Assembly: GCA_016758965.1 (NCBI GenBank)
Contig: JAEPRB010000037.1
Span: forward strand, 62,001-126,000
DNA from: Circinella minor
Taxonomy: Eukaryota; Mucoromycota; Mucoromycetes; Mucorales; Lichtheimiaceae
Length of the DNA: 64,000 nucleotides
Direction of reading: 5' to 3'
Shown here piece after piece: positions 14,148 through 27,388 of this stretch; within the stretch, counting starts at the first letter, position 1, and each line of letters starts with the position of its first letter. The notes beneath the pieces were generated by a model. It had not been told where the DNA came from. It saw nothing but the letters and a program-made list of their open reading frames with translations, and ran no database searches. A program made the position numbers and the translations under genes.

Positions 14148-17100
14148 ATGGCTGTAGCTGATCCAATAACTCAAAATACCATAGCAACAACAACAACAAC
14201 AACAACAACAACTGGTAACACAGCAACAAACGATAAAGCATTGAAAACGACAACAGCATCAATATCTTCTGAACTTATAACTTATAATAATCCTATTACG
14301 TCGTTATCAACAACTTTATTACCGACACATGTTGCCAATTTCATCACTGCAGTTTCTTTAGCTGCACGACTATCACTCCGCTGTTCTTCTCTACTTATTG
14401 AAGCTCTCTTTGAAACAGCAAAGTATAGTACTGTTTTTTCTTTTGGTTTTTCACGTCAAGCTTTAATCAATGCTATATCTACTGCAAAGAAATTGCATGC
14501 TTTAACTTATCCTACTACTGCCGATTCTTCTTCTGACTATTCTAATGATCATGGTGGTATTGATGCTGAAAAGTAATTTTGAGTTTTATTTTTTTATTTT
14601 TCAAAAAAAAAGGATTTACTTCTCCATTGCAACAAAAAAAAAAGAGACAACGGCAATTGTAACAAAATAAAAAAAAAAAAGACATTAAATATATATAAAT
14701 AAATGACTTACCCGAATATTTTGATAATAAATGATAGAGGAGTATTTCTTCAAATATTGGATAAATATACTACTTTAGGTGTTTATGTTATCCATCATTC
14801 ATTTACACTGGCTGAATTATTTGCACTTTCTGGATTACAATTCACTTCCAATACTATTCAAACAGGGTTAAAGGTTTTTTTTTCTCTCTTTTTCTTTTAT
14901 ATGTATACATATATAGTAATAAACCAGTAAATAATAATAGTAATAATAAATAATTACTAGGCTGCTGAAGAATCTGTTCAAATTATCGATGGAATATTTG
15001 GATCTAATGAAACATCACGAGCTATTGCATCTATTATCACTATGGTTCATCAAGAACTTATTAATGATCCTGAATTTGAATTAGCCAAAAATGGAAAAAT
15101 GGCTGTTTTAGGAGGACTCACCAAAGCCCTCACTGCATTTGCTGTATTACAAAACGTAACACATAAACGAACAATGGAATATGTCAAGGTGACAAAAATG
15201 TGGAAAGGATTGGTAATTGAAGATGAAGAAGATGAAGAAAATGATAATGAAGCAGCAATGATACCTTATCGACATAATAATACATCGTTCATGGATGATA
15301 ATAATGAAGATATGAATAATGAAACAGATGTAATTAATGAATTAGAAGAAATTTTGGCACAAAATGAAACAGCAACAGAAAGTTCTATTTCATTGGCGCT
15401 ACAAGAAGGTGGTTCAGCATCTCATTGGGCTTCAGCTTATCCAATGTATGAAATATCAACAGCAACAAAACGAACTATTGTACGAACAACAAAAATTCGA
15501 CCCATTGCGCCACCTGGACAACCTCAGCCTAAAGCTAAATATATCGTAGTCAAATCTGATCAAGAAGATAATGAATCATTTATGGCTGTCATTGATCAAG
15601 AAGATGGAAATAATGCGGTTATCCCAGGGGCATGGATTGAACATTCTGTTGAAGACGAAGAAAGAGAAAAAAAGAATGACGAAAATAATGATAAGAATCA
15701 AACGGTATTAAAAAGTCCTTCAAAAGGATTAAAAATCATGCTATCGGCCGTATCTAAAAAGTTTTCACGTAAAAAAGTGGAACGACAAGTGAAATATTCT
15801 CGAGATGATCAACATTTTAATAATAGAGATACAGTGGGGCGATCGATTGTACATCATGGAAGTATAGAAACTTTGGATTTTTCGGATGATTATGAGTATG
15901 ATGATTATGAACAAGAGGATGATCGTGATATCACTACGACATTAAGTACAACAAGATCGTCTATGTTACAATCAGCAAAATACACCACAACATCATCCAC
16001 ATCCGATGATAAACCGTTACCTTTACCACCACCACCACCAACAACAAAAGAAAGTAACAACATTAATAATAATAACCATAAAGAGAGTCCAGGGGATCGT
16101 ACGATTAAACGAAAATCATCATGGGGACGACTGAAATTAAAAGGGACTCGTAGAAAAAGTGTCACTAGTTTATTTCAAAAAGGTGCTGAGGCTTTGAACG
16201 CAAATAAAAAAAAACAAGATTCATCACCACCACCACCATTACCAATTCCCCCCTCATCATCACGTCATCATTTGAATACCAGTAGTGTTGCTATGGCATC
16301 TAGATCATCTGTTACTAGTACAACCACTCATCATCATCATCGTGGTCGATCCAGTTCGATTACCAGTATGTCGAGCGCAGCTCATACATTGACAGCGACC
16401 TATATTACTGCTCCATCCTCCCCTTCCTCATCTACTGTGTTTCGTTCATCTCAACAACAACAACAGAATTATCGACCTGATCGAAGTGAACGAAGAACAA
16501 AAAGTATTATTCGATCCCCTTCCGCACCATCCAAAAATCGTAAAAAACGAAAACATCGATCCCCCTTGGATAATGAACCTGATCCACGTAATTTCCCTCG
16601 TAAACATATTATCAATAACATTGCTCATTTTATGCGTTATGCTAGTGCTGCTTATGGTGAAGCATTTATGCGTATCTTACGTATTGGTGACATTCCAAGT
16701 GTTTTACCCAATTCGCATCATCCAAACCATCACGCTTTTTCTCATCATACGGGTGTTGCAGTCGAAGATATTTTATTATCAAGTTATACTGACACAATGC
16801 CACTAAAAGGATCTGTTCAACATCCACAATTACATAGTTTGGTTCATTATGTAACTGTAGATCACTCTTGTGAAGCGATAGTATTAACATGTCGAGGTAC
16901 ATTAGGATTAAGCGACGTGTTAACGGACCTTATGTGTGATTATACCGAATTTTCTTTACCTTCTGATGATGAAATCAAATTTAAAGCACATGGTGGTATG
17001 TTTGAAGCCGCCCAGTTATTGGCCAAACAAAAGGGCAAAGTATACCAATCGATTTTGGATGGATTAGAGCGACATCCAAGCTATGGTTTAGTTTTATGTG

Positions 17101-17948
17101 GTCATTCATTGGGTGCAGGTGTGGCTTCATTACTAGGTGTTTTATGGAGTGAAGAACGTTCGTCATCGATTCAAAGAACAAGTAACAGTAATACCATTGC
17201 TCTTGCAGCATTAGCAAGGGATCCTGTCCCATTTGTGACTTCACAACAATCTGGATTACCTCCAGGAAGACCTATTCATTGTTATACATATGGACCACCT
17301 TGTACAATGTCCTTGGAATTAAGTGAATATTGTGGTCGAGGATTGGTGACGAGTGTAGTACATGGTTATGATATTGTCCCTTGTTTAAGTCTTGGGCTTT
17401 TACGAGATTTTAAAAATGTGGCTGTCAGTTTATATCAAGAAGCAAGTGTTGCAGATGATATTTTACGTCGAGTCATTGGACGTAGTGGAAATAATACAGA
17501 AGATAAAAATACCACAAAGAATGACCATGATGAGGATGAAAAGGATCAATGGTATTGGGCAATGATTAAGACTATGCGAGCGGATATGCGTGAAGATAAA
17601 TTATATCCCCCAAGTACAATTTATCTTATTGAATCTACTGCGCAGTTAACATCTTTTTCACCCTCCAATTATTATTCTAATTTGACGACACCCAGTATAA
17701 CAACAACCAAAAACAGCAGCAACAACAACAATAATAATAACAATAATAACAATAATAACAATGGTGGTAAGAAGAAACATGCTCATATGGTTGTATTAAA
17801 TCGATGTGATGATGTACAAGCAAGATTTTCAGAAATCATGTTTGCAAAAACCATGTTTATGGATCATTCACCTAATATGTATGAAAATGCTATTCGACAA
17901 CTATGTCGTGGATTTTTTGGACAACAAGGTGCTTATGAACGTCTATAA
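14148..17948 (+). CDS. Diacylglycerol-lipase-like class 3 lipase
   Basis: Likely sn-1-specific diacylglycerol lipase acting at membranes. Three exons (14148-14572, 14738-14873, 14961-17948) close in phase to 1182 aa. Residues about 60-260 hold hydrophobic helices and the conserved fungal DAGL blocks LLIEALFETAKYS, ILDKYTTLGVYVIHHSFTLA and DGIFGSNETSRAIASI. A long disordered, Ser- and Pro-rich, basic insert (about 260-720) follows. The alpha/beta-hydrolase domain is C-terminal: nucleophile Ser903 in GHSLGAG, Asp991 in HGYDIVP and His1156 in MDHSP complete the triad. A poly-Asn run lies shortly before the last block. The first intron is placed at 14573-14737 because the frame upstream of 14738 is closed and the phase fits only this acceptor. 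Family call is firm; substrate is inferred. Confidence 0.9.
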
Positions 17949-18384
17949 AGCCACACATCTCATATTTTTTTTTAGCTCTCTTTGTTATACACAATTTATT
18001 TAAACTTATAACTGTTTTTTTTTACTTGACACTCCCATCTTATATATTATTTTTACATTCATATATACTTTATATACATTACCCATTTATTTTGTTTATT
18101 TACATATATATCTTCATTCTCCCTTTTTTTTATCGATCTATATATATTAACATGTATGAAAAAAAAAAGAAGTGTTATACATTTTTTTTCTACAAATAGA
18201 AGTTACAATCCCTCCTTTTTACCATATAAATAATCTGTTAAATATATTTCTATTTTTTTTTCTTCATTCTATAAATTTGGAGAATGTGTGTACTCTCCAT
18301 CAATACACTTTGCTTACATTTTGGCACTTCCCTATTTGGATAATGATTTATAAGAATAAACTATACACAGTTATTAAATTATAG

Positions 18385-18471
18385 TATACAGTAGTTTACT
18401 CTCGGTAAGGTTCAACACCTCGAAAAGCTCGGTGCAAGTTGCAAGTTGCAAAAACGGGGTTTGACTGTATA
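18385..18471. mobile_element. Short MITE-like element with TATACAGT ends
   Basis: TATACAGT at 18385-18392 is mirrored by ACTGTATA at 18464-18471. The inside is less AT-rich than the flanks and contains a direct GCAAGTT duplication. TACAGT ends on a TA target are typical of Tc1/mariner-derived MITEs. The subterminal GTTGCAAAAACGGGGTT recurs in a similar form near 63826. Confidence 0.45.
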
Positions 18472-18990
18472 TATGTATATATGGACAGCTGTTTAATAAA
18501 TTGACATACATAGTAATTTCTACTTGTTAAATAAAAAAAATATCTGTATTATTATGGGTATCATACCTGTGTATCTTTTTCCAACAACCCCATTATAGAA
18601 AGATGTGGTCAGCAGTCATTACTAAATAATCCCTCATTTTTTCGAATATTTTTTTTTTTGGTTTGCCACACTCACCTTTGCTTTAACAACAGCAATTTTT
18701 TTTCCCAATCTATATACTAGCATCAATTTCAAACTAACAAAGAAGAAAAGAATCTTAATATTATTACTATCATAATGACTGTGTTCACTGACTGGAACAA
18801 AGAATTACCTGTTTTCACGTTTCTTCTTTTGACACATACTAAAAAACGGTTAGTTCATAGTGGTTCAACTTCATTGACAACAACAACTTCTTTCATCCGT
18901 GTTACTAATTTTTAATGTATAATCATGCATAAAGATTGACTATTGAGGGTGACCCCATTTTGATGCTAATAAGTATCAGGTATATGAAGT

Positions 18991-19072
18991 GTCAGTGGTA
19001 ATAAGGCATTTATCAAACCCGAGAAAAGGAATTCCCCTCGGGTTTTGTACGTAACACTATATTACCACTGAC
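18991..19072. repeat. Nested palindrome
   Basis: Outer arms GTCAGTGGTAATA (18991-19003) and TATTACCACTGAC (19060-19072) are perfect. Inner arms AAACCCGAG (19015-19023) and CTCGGGTTT (19037-19045) are perfect too. The right arm is followed by a G-run. Confidence 0.8.
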
Positions 19073-19475
19073 AAGGGGGGGGGGATAAATGAATATACGT
19101 ATAATGTCTCATACGTAGACACTAAAAAACATACAAATTTATATTAATACGTAAGCCTAGTAGTACATGTTGTATACCAATCAGGAAATACAAATTTATA
19201 CCTATACGTATATTCGCTAGCATGAATTCTGTGGAATCACTCATATTAAAAGTAATAAGAGGAGTAAAGCCACGAGTTCAGTATTAGTTTATGATTTTTA
19301 GTGTTTCAAAGACGCAACCCACAAAGTGGAACCAAATCGAAGGAAGATGACAACCAAAAAGTCGTGCTATTCTGCGATTGAGCCATTGGTCCTGCCTTCT
19401 GCCTTGCAAATGCACAAAATCCTTGTATTGCCCCTATTTTATAACTTGACCATTTCACGTCGCTCCAAGTTCAAG

Positions 19476-19632
19476 GTCAGTGGTAAGAGAAGTTGAGTAT
19501 GTAGCTAAAAAGGTCTCGTAAATATATACTTTTTTCTTTCATTAACAAAATAGTTTTATAAAGGAGTAAAAAGAATAGGATATGAAAGAAAAAGAATGAA
19601 CAATAGAAATGCATTTTATATCCACCACTGAC
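19476..19632. repeat. Second inverted repeat with the same arm
   Basis: GTCAGTGGT (19476-19484) and ACCACTGAC (19624-19632) repeat the outer arm of the element at 18991. A G-run again follows within about 15 bp of the right arm, suggesting two members of one small element family. Confidence 0.55.
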
Positions 19633-21807
19633 TTTTAAAATAGGGGGGTGATATAAGGATTTTGGCAAGAGTAATTTTGCATAAATGAGATGGATTAACT
19701 TTTACAATTTAAAATAAGCATATTGTACATTACATTATATATAGCGAGAGTAACTATAACAGAGATTATAAATTAATATATTCATTTGTCAAAGAAAAGA
19801 TAAAAATAGCATAACAAATTAATACTTGTACATAGTAAAAACAAAGCATGACAAAACATGCATGATAACTATTACAAAAAAGTGAATATAAAAAAGTGTG
19901 TGTGTTTTTATATAAGCTGTATATTTTTCAAATCACATTCAGAATCTCGTAACAATGTATATATCAAGGTAGCATATATTGGGTATTTTCATTGACCAGA
20001 AGAACTTTTTCTTTAGATGAATAGACTTAAAGTGAAAAATAGCTGGCTGATAAATAAGAATAATTCATATTAATATCATTTTTTTTTATATGACGGATGA
20101 CTATAACAATCATGAAATATACGCAAGAAATTTGATGTTTTTTATTGATTAATTAAAGAAAAAATGCTTTTATTTATTTAAAAAGTTCGGCGTTGGTTGT
20201 TATACACCCACATAATGTATATATTTTCATGATAATTCTTCTTGAAAAAAAGAATTAGCTAAACGGAAAAATAAAACGATGACCCGTTAAAACGGTTGAG
20301 AGATTCAAGTCATCATATATATATATATATTTGCTCATCATGATGCATATATTTGTGACAAAATAAAAATGAAGTTTGTATTATATGTGTGTAAATGTGT
20401 GAGAAAGACATATGCTTTTATAGCAACATGGCATATTCATCAAAACTATCAGTAATACGATATTTAAAATAGACAACAGAGAAACATACCCGGTTCTGCT
20501 GTATTACATCCAAAGAAAAAATGAAATTAAATATTCTGTCTTTTTTTTTTTGTTATGGTCGGGTGAAAAAAAAAATTGAATCGGGGAAATGCGGGGAAAT
20601 GTTTATGTGTGTACAGGAAGATCTAGATTAGGTTTTTCTTTTTTTGCGGGAAAAAAACGAATCTTTGTTTTCCCCACTTTCTGATAAAAAAAAGTTCTCT
20701 TCTTGGGATAATTTTTTATGATTGTCACTTTATTTTTCATACTAAATGTTAAAAAAAAAGAATTATAGCTTTGTAGTTTATAGTTGATTATCTTTGTTTC
20801 AAAGTAATTATTAATTATCAAAAGAGTTCAAAAAAGAAAGTGGTTGATTTATTTTATAAACTTAAAAAAAACTGGTTGAATCATATGTTTGTGAGGGGTG
20901 GGACGGGAAACATTCTAATAAAGAAAAATCAATGGATGAAGTTGACAAGTCATTGGAATTTATGCATCAATAATAGTAATATAATTTACTGACTAATTGA
21001 TAAACCTTCCTAAAAAAGCTTTTTAGATCTAATATATAGCTAGTTATGTAAGGGTTATATATAATAGTGGACGCGTTGCCATGGTAATGTAAACTATACG
21101 CCTCTATAAATTGTCACTTTGTAAAACAAGTTATAACATAGAAACAAATAAAACATGTTAATAAAAACTCAAAAAAAAAAAAAACGTTTATTAACACAAA
21201 TATTTGAATTTCCTTTTGTTCACTATGATAAGATAATCTGGTTTTGTTTAAAAAAGACTTTTGATAAAAAAAATGCTGAGACTTAATGAGTCAAAGTTAC
21301 AAGAAAAAAAAAATTGTTTTTTCTTTTTTAAACTTCCTACATGATTAATTAAGCTTTTTTTGATGCGGAGGCAAGTTGGGGTTGATTAATCATTTTGAAA
21401 ATTATGTTTATGTTTTTATATATAAATATTTTTGTTTATCAAACCTTTGTTGTTGTTGTTTTTTTTCAATTGATTGAAAGATGAATGTCGCTCCTGCTTT
21501 ATAAATTTGCTTTTAAAATGTGTGTATCCCTTTTGTTATGAATAATTATAATAATATATGGGAATCTGGGTTAATGAGTTATATATATACTTACACCTCT
21601 CCGACATAATCTTATCTTTTGCCAGAATTTTTTTTTTTTTTAAAGGAACAAAAAGGTAAATCCAACACACACACACAGTTATTTTTTTTTTCCTTTTTTC
21701 CTTTTATATTGTTGTATATATATAATTAGTTCTTTATGCCTTTATTTTATTTGTTTGCTCTTACTTGACAATAATAATAAAAATAAAAAAAATAAAAAAA
21801 AAAAATA

Positions 21808-23164
21808 ATGATTACTATTCTTCCTGCTCGCTTAAAGTTACTTCATTTCCCTCGGTCTCATTTACCTCATGTAACTCATGCTATTGTAAAGTCATGCTTT
21901 TTTGATGACATTAAAAGGTAACTTTTTTTTTTCTTAATTCACTCCTTTTTTCTAAAAAAAAAAGTTTAACGTTTGTTTTTATTTTTTTTTATTGTTTATA
22001 TAGTCCAGAATATTTCTTTTCTTTTACTGAAAATGCATATGAAATATCAGTAGCTGCAAACGTATCTATCATTGATCAAGGATTTCTTCCTTTCTTAACT
22101 TCATGTCCTGATTTAAGTACTTCACCTGATATATTTCGTGTACTTCAAGTAGATGATGCTGGAGGACAAGGTAATATATATATATTGATATAAATTAAAC
22201 ACACCTATTTTATACTCATTTTTCAATTTCTTTTTATATATATATATATATTTATAAAGATGCAAGTGGAAAACGTATTAGTGAATTATCAGAACCTTTA
22301 GCTCAAGGAAAGTTTTCAATTTTTTACATGTCAACTTATCAAACTGATTTTGTACTTGTAAGTTTGTTTGTTTGTTTTTTCCTTTGAGTTCCAGAGTGAT
22401 TTAAGAAGATGTAACTAAATAAGAAATATAATTTCTTCTTTAATAATAAAAATAATAAGGTTAAAGAACGTCGTATGCGACAAGCAGTTCAAGTGTTACT
22501 GGATCATGGATTCGAATTTGATCAAGATTCATTAGATATGTATCATCATAATATTCAAGAATTACAAATGATTCAACAATCCAATACTTCAACAGATTCT
22601 TTAGTATCGACATCAGCTGAAAGTTATGCATCATCCATACAAGTTCATGAAGAATCATCTACTACCAATAATGATATTGAAAGTAGTGTATTGAAAAATG
22701 AATTAAGATGTGCTGGTCTTAATCCACACAATCGATCCAGCTGGGCAACAACTATGTTGAAAATAATGTCATTTCCTGAATTATTATCATCACCTATATC
22801 AACAGCAACAGCAACACGATTTTTTTCTTATACAGCAACAAGTGATGGTATATCATTATTAGCAGATAAACATATCTTGAATTTATTTGAAGAAGAAACA
22901 TTATTTCAAGATGAAGATACAGTCCCATTACGTGTAATCCAAGTAAATTTGGCTGGTACCAATTTGGATCGTTGTGGTATTGTACGTTCTATTTCACATC
23001 CATTGGCAACAGATGATATTAATTTATTGTATTTAAGTACATTTAAATCAGCTAATATCATTGTTTCAGCTGACGATATTGAACGTGCAGATGGATTATT
23101 AAGATCTGATTTGGAAAAAATGCGTGATTTATTAAATGATATCGTATTAGAACCTTTACAATAA
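21808..23164 (+). CDS. CASTOR/GATSL-like ACT-domain protein
   Basis: Resembles animal CASTOR1/2 (GATS-like), arginine sensors that act on the GATOR2-TORC1 pathway through tandem ACT domains; the ligand here is unknown. Four exons (21808-21917, 22004-22170, 22260-22357, 22460-23164) close in phase to 359 aa. Diagnostic stretches are EYFFSFTENAYEISV after the first intron, EPLAQGKFSIFYMSTYQTDF ending at the third intron (CASTOR1 has a near-identical MLSTYQTDFIL block), and near the C-terminus DRCGIVRSISHPLATDDINL plus LYLSTFKSANIIV, matching the last ACT domain. A Ser/Thr-rich linker separates the two halves. The 3' end faces the arrestin gene, 384 bp away. Family call is strong; a role in amino-acid sensing is inferred. 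Confidence 0.82.
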
Positions 23165-23548
23165 ATAAAAACCAATTGTTATTTTTTTTACCCTCTATTT
23201 TTCATATAATTCTTTCTTTATTCTCTTAAATGAGACAATAATATTAAAAATATACGTATAATATGTTGTATATACATTAATATATATTAAGCAATATCAT
23301 ATAACAATTACATATGAAAAAAAAAAAGTGGTATATATTTTTTTTGTTCTTCTAATAGTGAATAATATACAAAAAAAGGTGTATTTTTAAATCAAATGAG
23401 AATTTATATGGAATCAAATGGTTGAATAAAAATGATGAAAATAAAGGGGATAGGAAAAGTAGAAGAGGGAAAATAGTTCTATTGTTATATACTAAAACAC
23501 TATTTACATAGATAAATAAATAGATAGAAATACAGTAAGGGATAAATT
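23165..23548. other. Convergent intergenic spacer
   Basis: AT-rich 3' flanks of the CASTOR-like and arrestin genes; no further feature seen. Confidence 0.7.
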
Positions 23549-25731
23549 TTACCATTCATCATCAATAACATCTGAAATAATAGCAAGATCACCATATGCA
23601 GGTGAAAATCCAGGCTTTAACCCTCTACTTTTAAATTCAACTTTTTCAGTCCGTTCTTGATTTGAAGAAGGCATACTTGGTAAACTAAAATAATTAGGTG
23701 GTGATTGAAGTGGTGGTGTGTTCATCATCATAAATGCTTCTTCTCCTTCTCCTCCTCCTCTTTCTTCTCCTTGTGTAGAAGAATAAAATGAATGATTATT
23801 AGGTAATGGAGGTTCTTCTAAACTTGGATCGAAAAATTGAGGTGATTCTTTAGAACGCATATAAGATTGAATACTTGTTAAATCAGGAATACGTAATAAA
23901 TGATCATTAGGTAAATTAGCAATAGCAATAGGGATGGAGAATTGACCAGACCAATTGTTGGGTCGTTTCATTGTATTAATTAATCCATTTCTTCCAACAT
24001 TTTCACTTTGAATGTGAATAGTAAGTGTATAATAAACACGTATATTTTTGGATGCAAAGGATGGACTCACAAGACGTGTTGGCATTTGGAATTGAATGGG
24101 TATAGATACATTACCATCATTTCCAGTAACACTAAGAGTAGAACGTAAAATTTGTCGTATGGATGATTTAAATGCTGTTCCTTCTTGTAATACAACTCTT
24201 CCTTCATAATGTTTTTTAAGAGAAAGCATAGCACCAGTAATAATCATACCATTTGGAATACTTTCAACATGAAGATTCATATGAAATGGTTCATCTATAA
24301 CCAAAAAAAAAAAAAAAAAACTCATTGTTTTAATGTATTATTGGTAATATCAAAAAGATATGAAGATATATTACCTGGACAAAAAGCATGCTGAGGTAAT
24401 AAAGCAGTAACATGAGCCATGGGTGTTTTCTTGTCAGATTTGTACAACGTTTCCTTTACATACCATTCTTGTGATGGTGGTGCACAAATAATAGGACGAT
24501 AAGGTAATACATATTCTCGACTTCTTAAACCTGGTTGAAATCCTGCACCATCCAAATGAGCTGACCAAATATAATGAATTGAAAAACCTGTTGGATCATC
24601 TATTGAAGGTGGAAAATTGACATTGGGGAACTATTATAATTATAATTTTATTAGCCCCTCATTGAAATTACTATTTTTGGTGAATTAATTTTTACCTTAA
24701 GTGCAAATGGAAATCGATGTTCCCCTGGTTCCAATGTCTCCCATATTTTAATTGAAAAATCTTTTTAAATTATATTTAATAACGTCTTTATCTTTCTTAT
24801 TTTTATAATCATTCATTGAACTTTATATATATATATATTTACCACTAGCTTCACTTCCCCATACTTTAGTATCCACTGAAAAATAAGTTCGTTTTAATTG
24901 ATCAAGTCTTTCAAATGTCGATTCTCGTACACGGACTGTACCCACTTCTTCTGCTCGAAACTATAATTTTTTTTTCTTTCACATTAATATCCCCGAGTTT
25001 TTTTTTTTTTTCACACAACCAATAAACCATCTATTCCTCTCTCCGTTCCATCGTATTACCTTGATACGTATTTGAGTTGCTTGTAGTGTATCTGTTGCTT
25101 TTAAAATAACATTACCTAATATAAAATAAATATATCAGTATATTTGTCACATTTGCATAAAAATACCTTTTTTTTCTCACGCGTATTAAAAATTAAGATA
25201 TAACAAGTAGGTATAATAATTTAATACTCTTTCTTCCTCACCCCCCCTATTTCTTTTCATTATCTTACCTCGAATAATTCTATTGGGTCGAATAATTAAT
25301 TGTTGGCCTCCTTCAATTTCAATAGATAATTCACTGGGTTCAATATCACAAGGTGGACGTGTCATATAATCAAGATTCGTCATACTATTATTGGTACCAG
25401 TAGTTATGGTGGATCCTGTATTATTATTTGTTCTAGGTGGAGATGAGGAACTAGAAGCAGTGGGTGTTTCAGAAGGTGGTGCACTGTGATTTGAAGATGT
25501 GCTGTTTCGTTTATTTCTTGAAGTTGTGGATGAAACAATATCAACTATACTTAATGATAAACCGCGTGAGCGTCTTCGTCTGTCACGACCATTATTATTG
25601 CTTGTTGTTCTTCCTTCATTTGAAGATCTACTACTGGTACTTGCTGTTGGATTATTTTGTGAAGAGGATGCTGAGGTTCCGGGTATAGATAAATAGTGTA
25701 TACCAGTGGTGGTTGTATTTGTGATATTCAT
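23549..25731 (-). CDS. Alpha-arrestin (ART-type) trafficking adaptor
   Basis: Adaptor predicted to recruit a NEDD4-type ubiquitin ligase (Rsp5) to membrane transporters for endocytosis. Six exons (25731-25269, 25115-25060, 24960-24843, 24760-24696, 24630-24375, 24294-23549) close in phase to 567 aa. After a disordered Ser/Thr/Asn-rich N-terminus of about 120 residues comes the arrestin N-lobe (LSIEIEGGQQLIIRPNRIIR, then LKATDTLQATQIRIK, GEHRFPFALKFP and FSIHYIWSAHLDG). The C-lobe starts near LPQHAFCP and includes RLVSPSFASKNIRVYYTLTI. A PPNY motif (PPxY, residues 518-521) in the tail is the expected WW-domain ligand of Rsp5. A pyrimidine/purine-skewed region lies directly upstream. Family call is firm; the client transporter is unknown. 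Confidence 0.88.
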
Positions 25732-26825
25732 ATTTTATATATAAATCAAAGGAGGTAAAAAAGAAAAGGGCTGTATTTAATGAATATTAATGTGTTTTAG
25801 AGAGAGAAAAAAAGGAGAAGAAAAAGAAAGAAAGAAGAAAGAAACAGAAAAAAAAAGAAAAAAAACTAAAGGGTGGTGGGGGAGGGGAAGAAACTATAGA
25901 AGTACAAGAAGATATCCTTTTTTTTTTTTGGATAAACGACGGAAGCAAATGACGTTCCTCTTTTCTTTGTGAAACACTTTCTTTTTGCTTTAGCCACATT
26001 GGTACCACAACAACCTTTCTTTTTGTGCCACCCTCTTATTTTATACGCCGAATAAAAAAAAATGGAAACGCACAGAGCTTTCTCTTGAAAAGAATAGTAT
26101 TAGTGTTATATAATCTGTAAAATATATAAAATTATTATTATTCTTTCTTAAAATCTTAATAAAATCTCTATTAACAAAATGTGAGTATCATTTGATATAA
26201 CACCAGGTGTAGTATAGATTTACCCTGCTCTCTTTAGTACATCACTAGATTTTATTTATGAAGTAAAAAATGTTAATACTAACAAATCTTATGTTTTGAC
26301 ATCACGAGCTAACTAAACATTATGTAATTAATAGTTCCCTACCTCTTTATATGTATAAAATCCTCATAGTAATTATTTGTTACTATAAAAACTTTTATTA
26401 TACGAATCATTTTTCCCTTTGTGTTCTGTATTGATTAGAATGATAAAAAGGTTTATAGTTTTACTCAATTAAAATTTATATTATGAAAATAATAAAGAAA
26501 AAATCATTATTTATTTTGGTTTTCGTATACGTTGAAAATTTTGTTTATTATTATTGTCTCCTAAAATCCAGCGTCTTGAAAGACATCGATATTGATTGAG
26601 ACGGCTCATAAAAGAAATTAGAAAATAAAAAACCCTATTGGGAGATAGGGAAAAGGGTGTGGAAGGGGGTACTACGAAAGAGAAGAAAACATTTTGAAAA
26701 TGGAGAAATAGAGAGGGTATCTAATAGGGGAGTTATTCTAATATTAAGTGAACATACAAGAAAGAAGGAGGAAAAATTGGTTACGGAGGAAAAGGTAAGT
26801 AAAGTTAATAGAAGTGATTTCTTAA
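25732..26825. other. Arrestin promoter side and AT-rich spacer
   Basis: A long purine-rich tract (about 25800-25890 on the plus strand, pyrimidine-rich on the gene's strand) lies just upstream of the arrestin start. The remainder is AT-rich and leads into a LINE remnant. No gene supported. Confidence 0.6.
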
Positions 26826-27388
26826 TTATGCATTTTGGTGGGGGGAAGGGTTATCAATCCATGTGGTGAAAGCTTTACCAGGATGCTCGTCAAAGTATTG
26901 GCGCTGATTGCTAGCTGGGTGTTGATGGGCGTCGATCTCGGCTAGTATTGTGCAAATTGTTGGCCATATGTTTTTCCAAAAATTGATTTTCTTGTGTGAT
27001 GTAGGTTTCGATTGAGGTAGTTGGTTGAGAAGGTGAGAGATCGGATCGCTGGTGGTATGATCAGGTATTTCCAGGCGTTTATGGATGTTTAAGCAAGATA
27101 TTGCATGGTTTTTATGAAAATTTTCAAATCCGCAGGTTTGACAAGCTTTGATCTTGCCACCAGGAAGCCAGCCGAGTCTCCATCGAATACATCGGCTCCT
27201 TTCTTTCCGGGACATCGGAAGCCAAAGAATTGGGTCAATAACTAATTTTGGTCTGCATCATGCTGCCAAGTTAATTGCTCCTATGGGGGCATTTATTTTT
27301 TGGGATAGTTCGTTCATTAAATATGATCGTTTGGTTGCTTTGAATGTAGGTGTCGTCGTATTGTTCTTGGGTTCAGGTTGGTTTTCGT
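26826..27388 (-). pseudogene. LINE-type retrotransposon C-terminal remnant
   Basis: Reading the minus strand gives one frame of about 185 codons, broken by an in-frame TGA near 27258. It ends in a stretch typical of the C-terminus of fungal LINE reverse-transcriptase polyproteins: ERSRCIRWRLGWLPGGK, then a cysteine/histidine knuckle (CQTCGFENFHKNHAISCLNIH) and an acidic tail. No reverse-transcriptase catalytic core remains upstream, so this is a 5'-truncated dead copy. Assignment rests on my recall of such C-termini and is moderately sure. Confidence 0.6.

Larger units (their letters stand above)
17949..21807. other. Intergenic region with small inverted-repeat elements
   Basis: No supported gene. 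Contains an 87-bp TATACAGT-flanked element (18385-18471), two palindromic elements sharing GTCAGTGGT arms (18991-19072 and 19476-19632), and a patch of higher complexity at about 19290-19480 that may be a decayed coding fragment. The rest is AT-rich. Confidence 0.5.

Noticed and set aside
16981..17244. Antisense open frames inside the lipase gene
   Set aside because: Shadows of the sense coding frame; no independent signals.
18385..18471. tRNA-like B-box (GGTTCAACACC) near 18410
   Set aside because: No A box at the right distance and no cloverleaf can be drawn; better explained as a MITE-like element.
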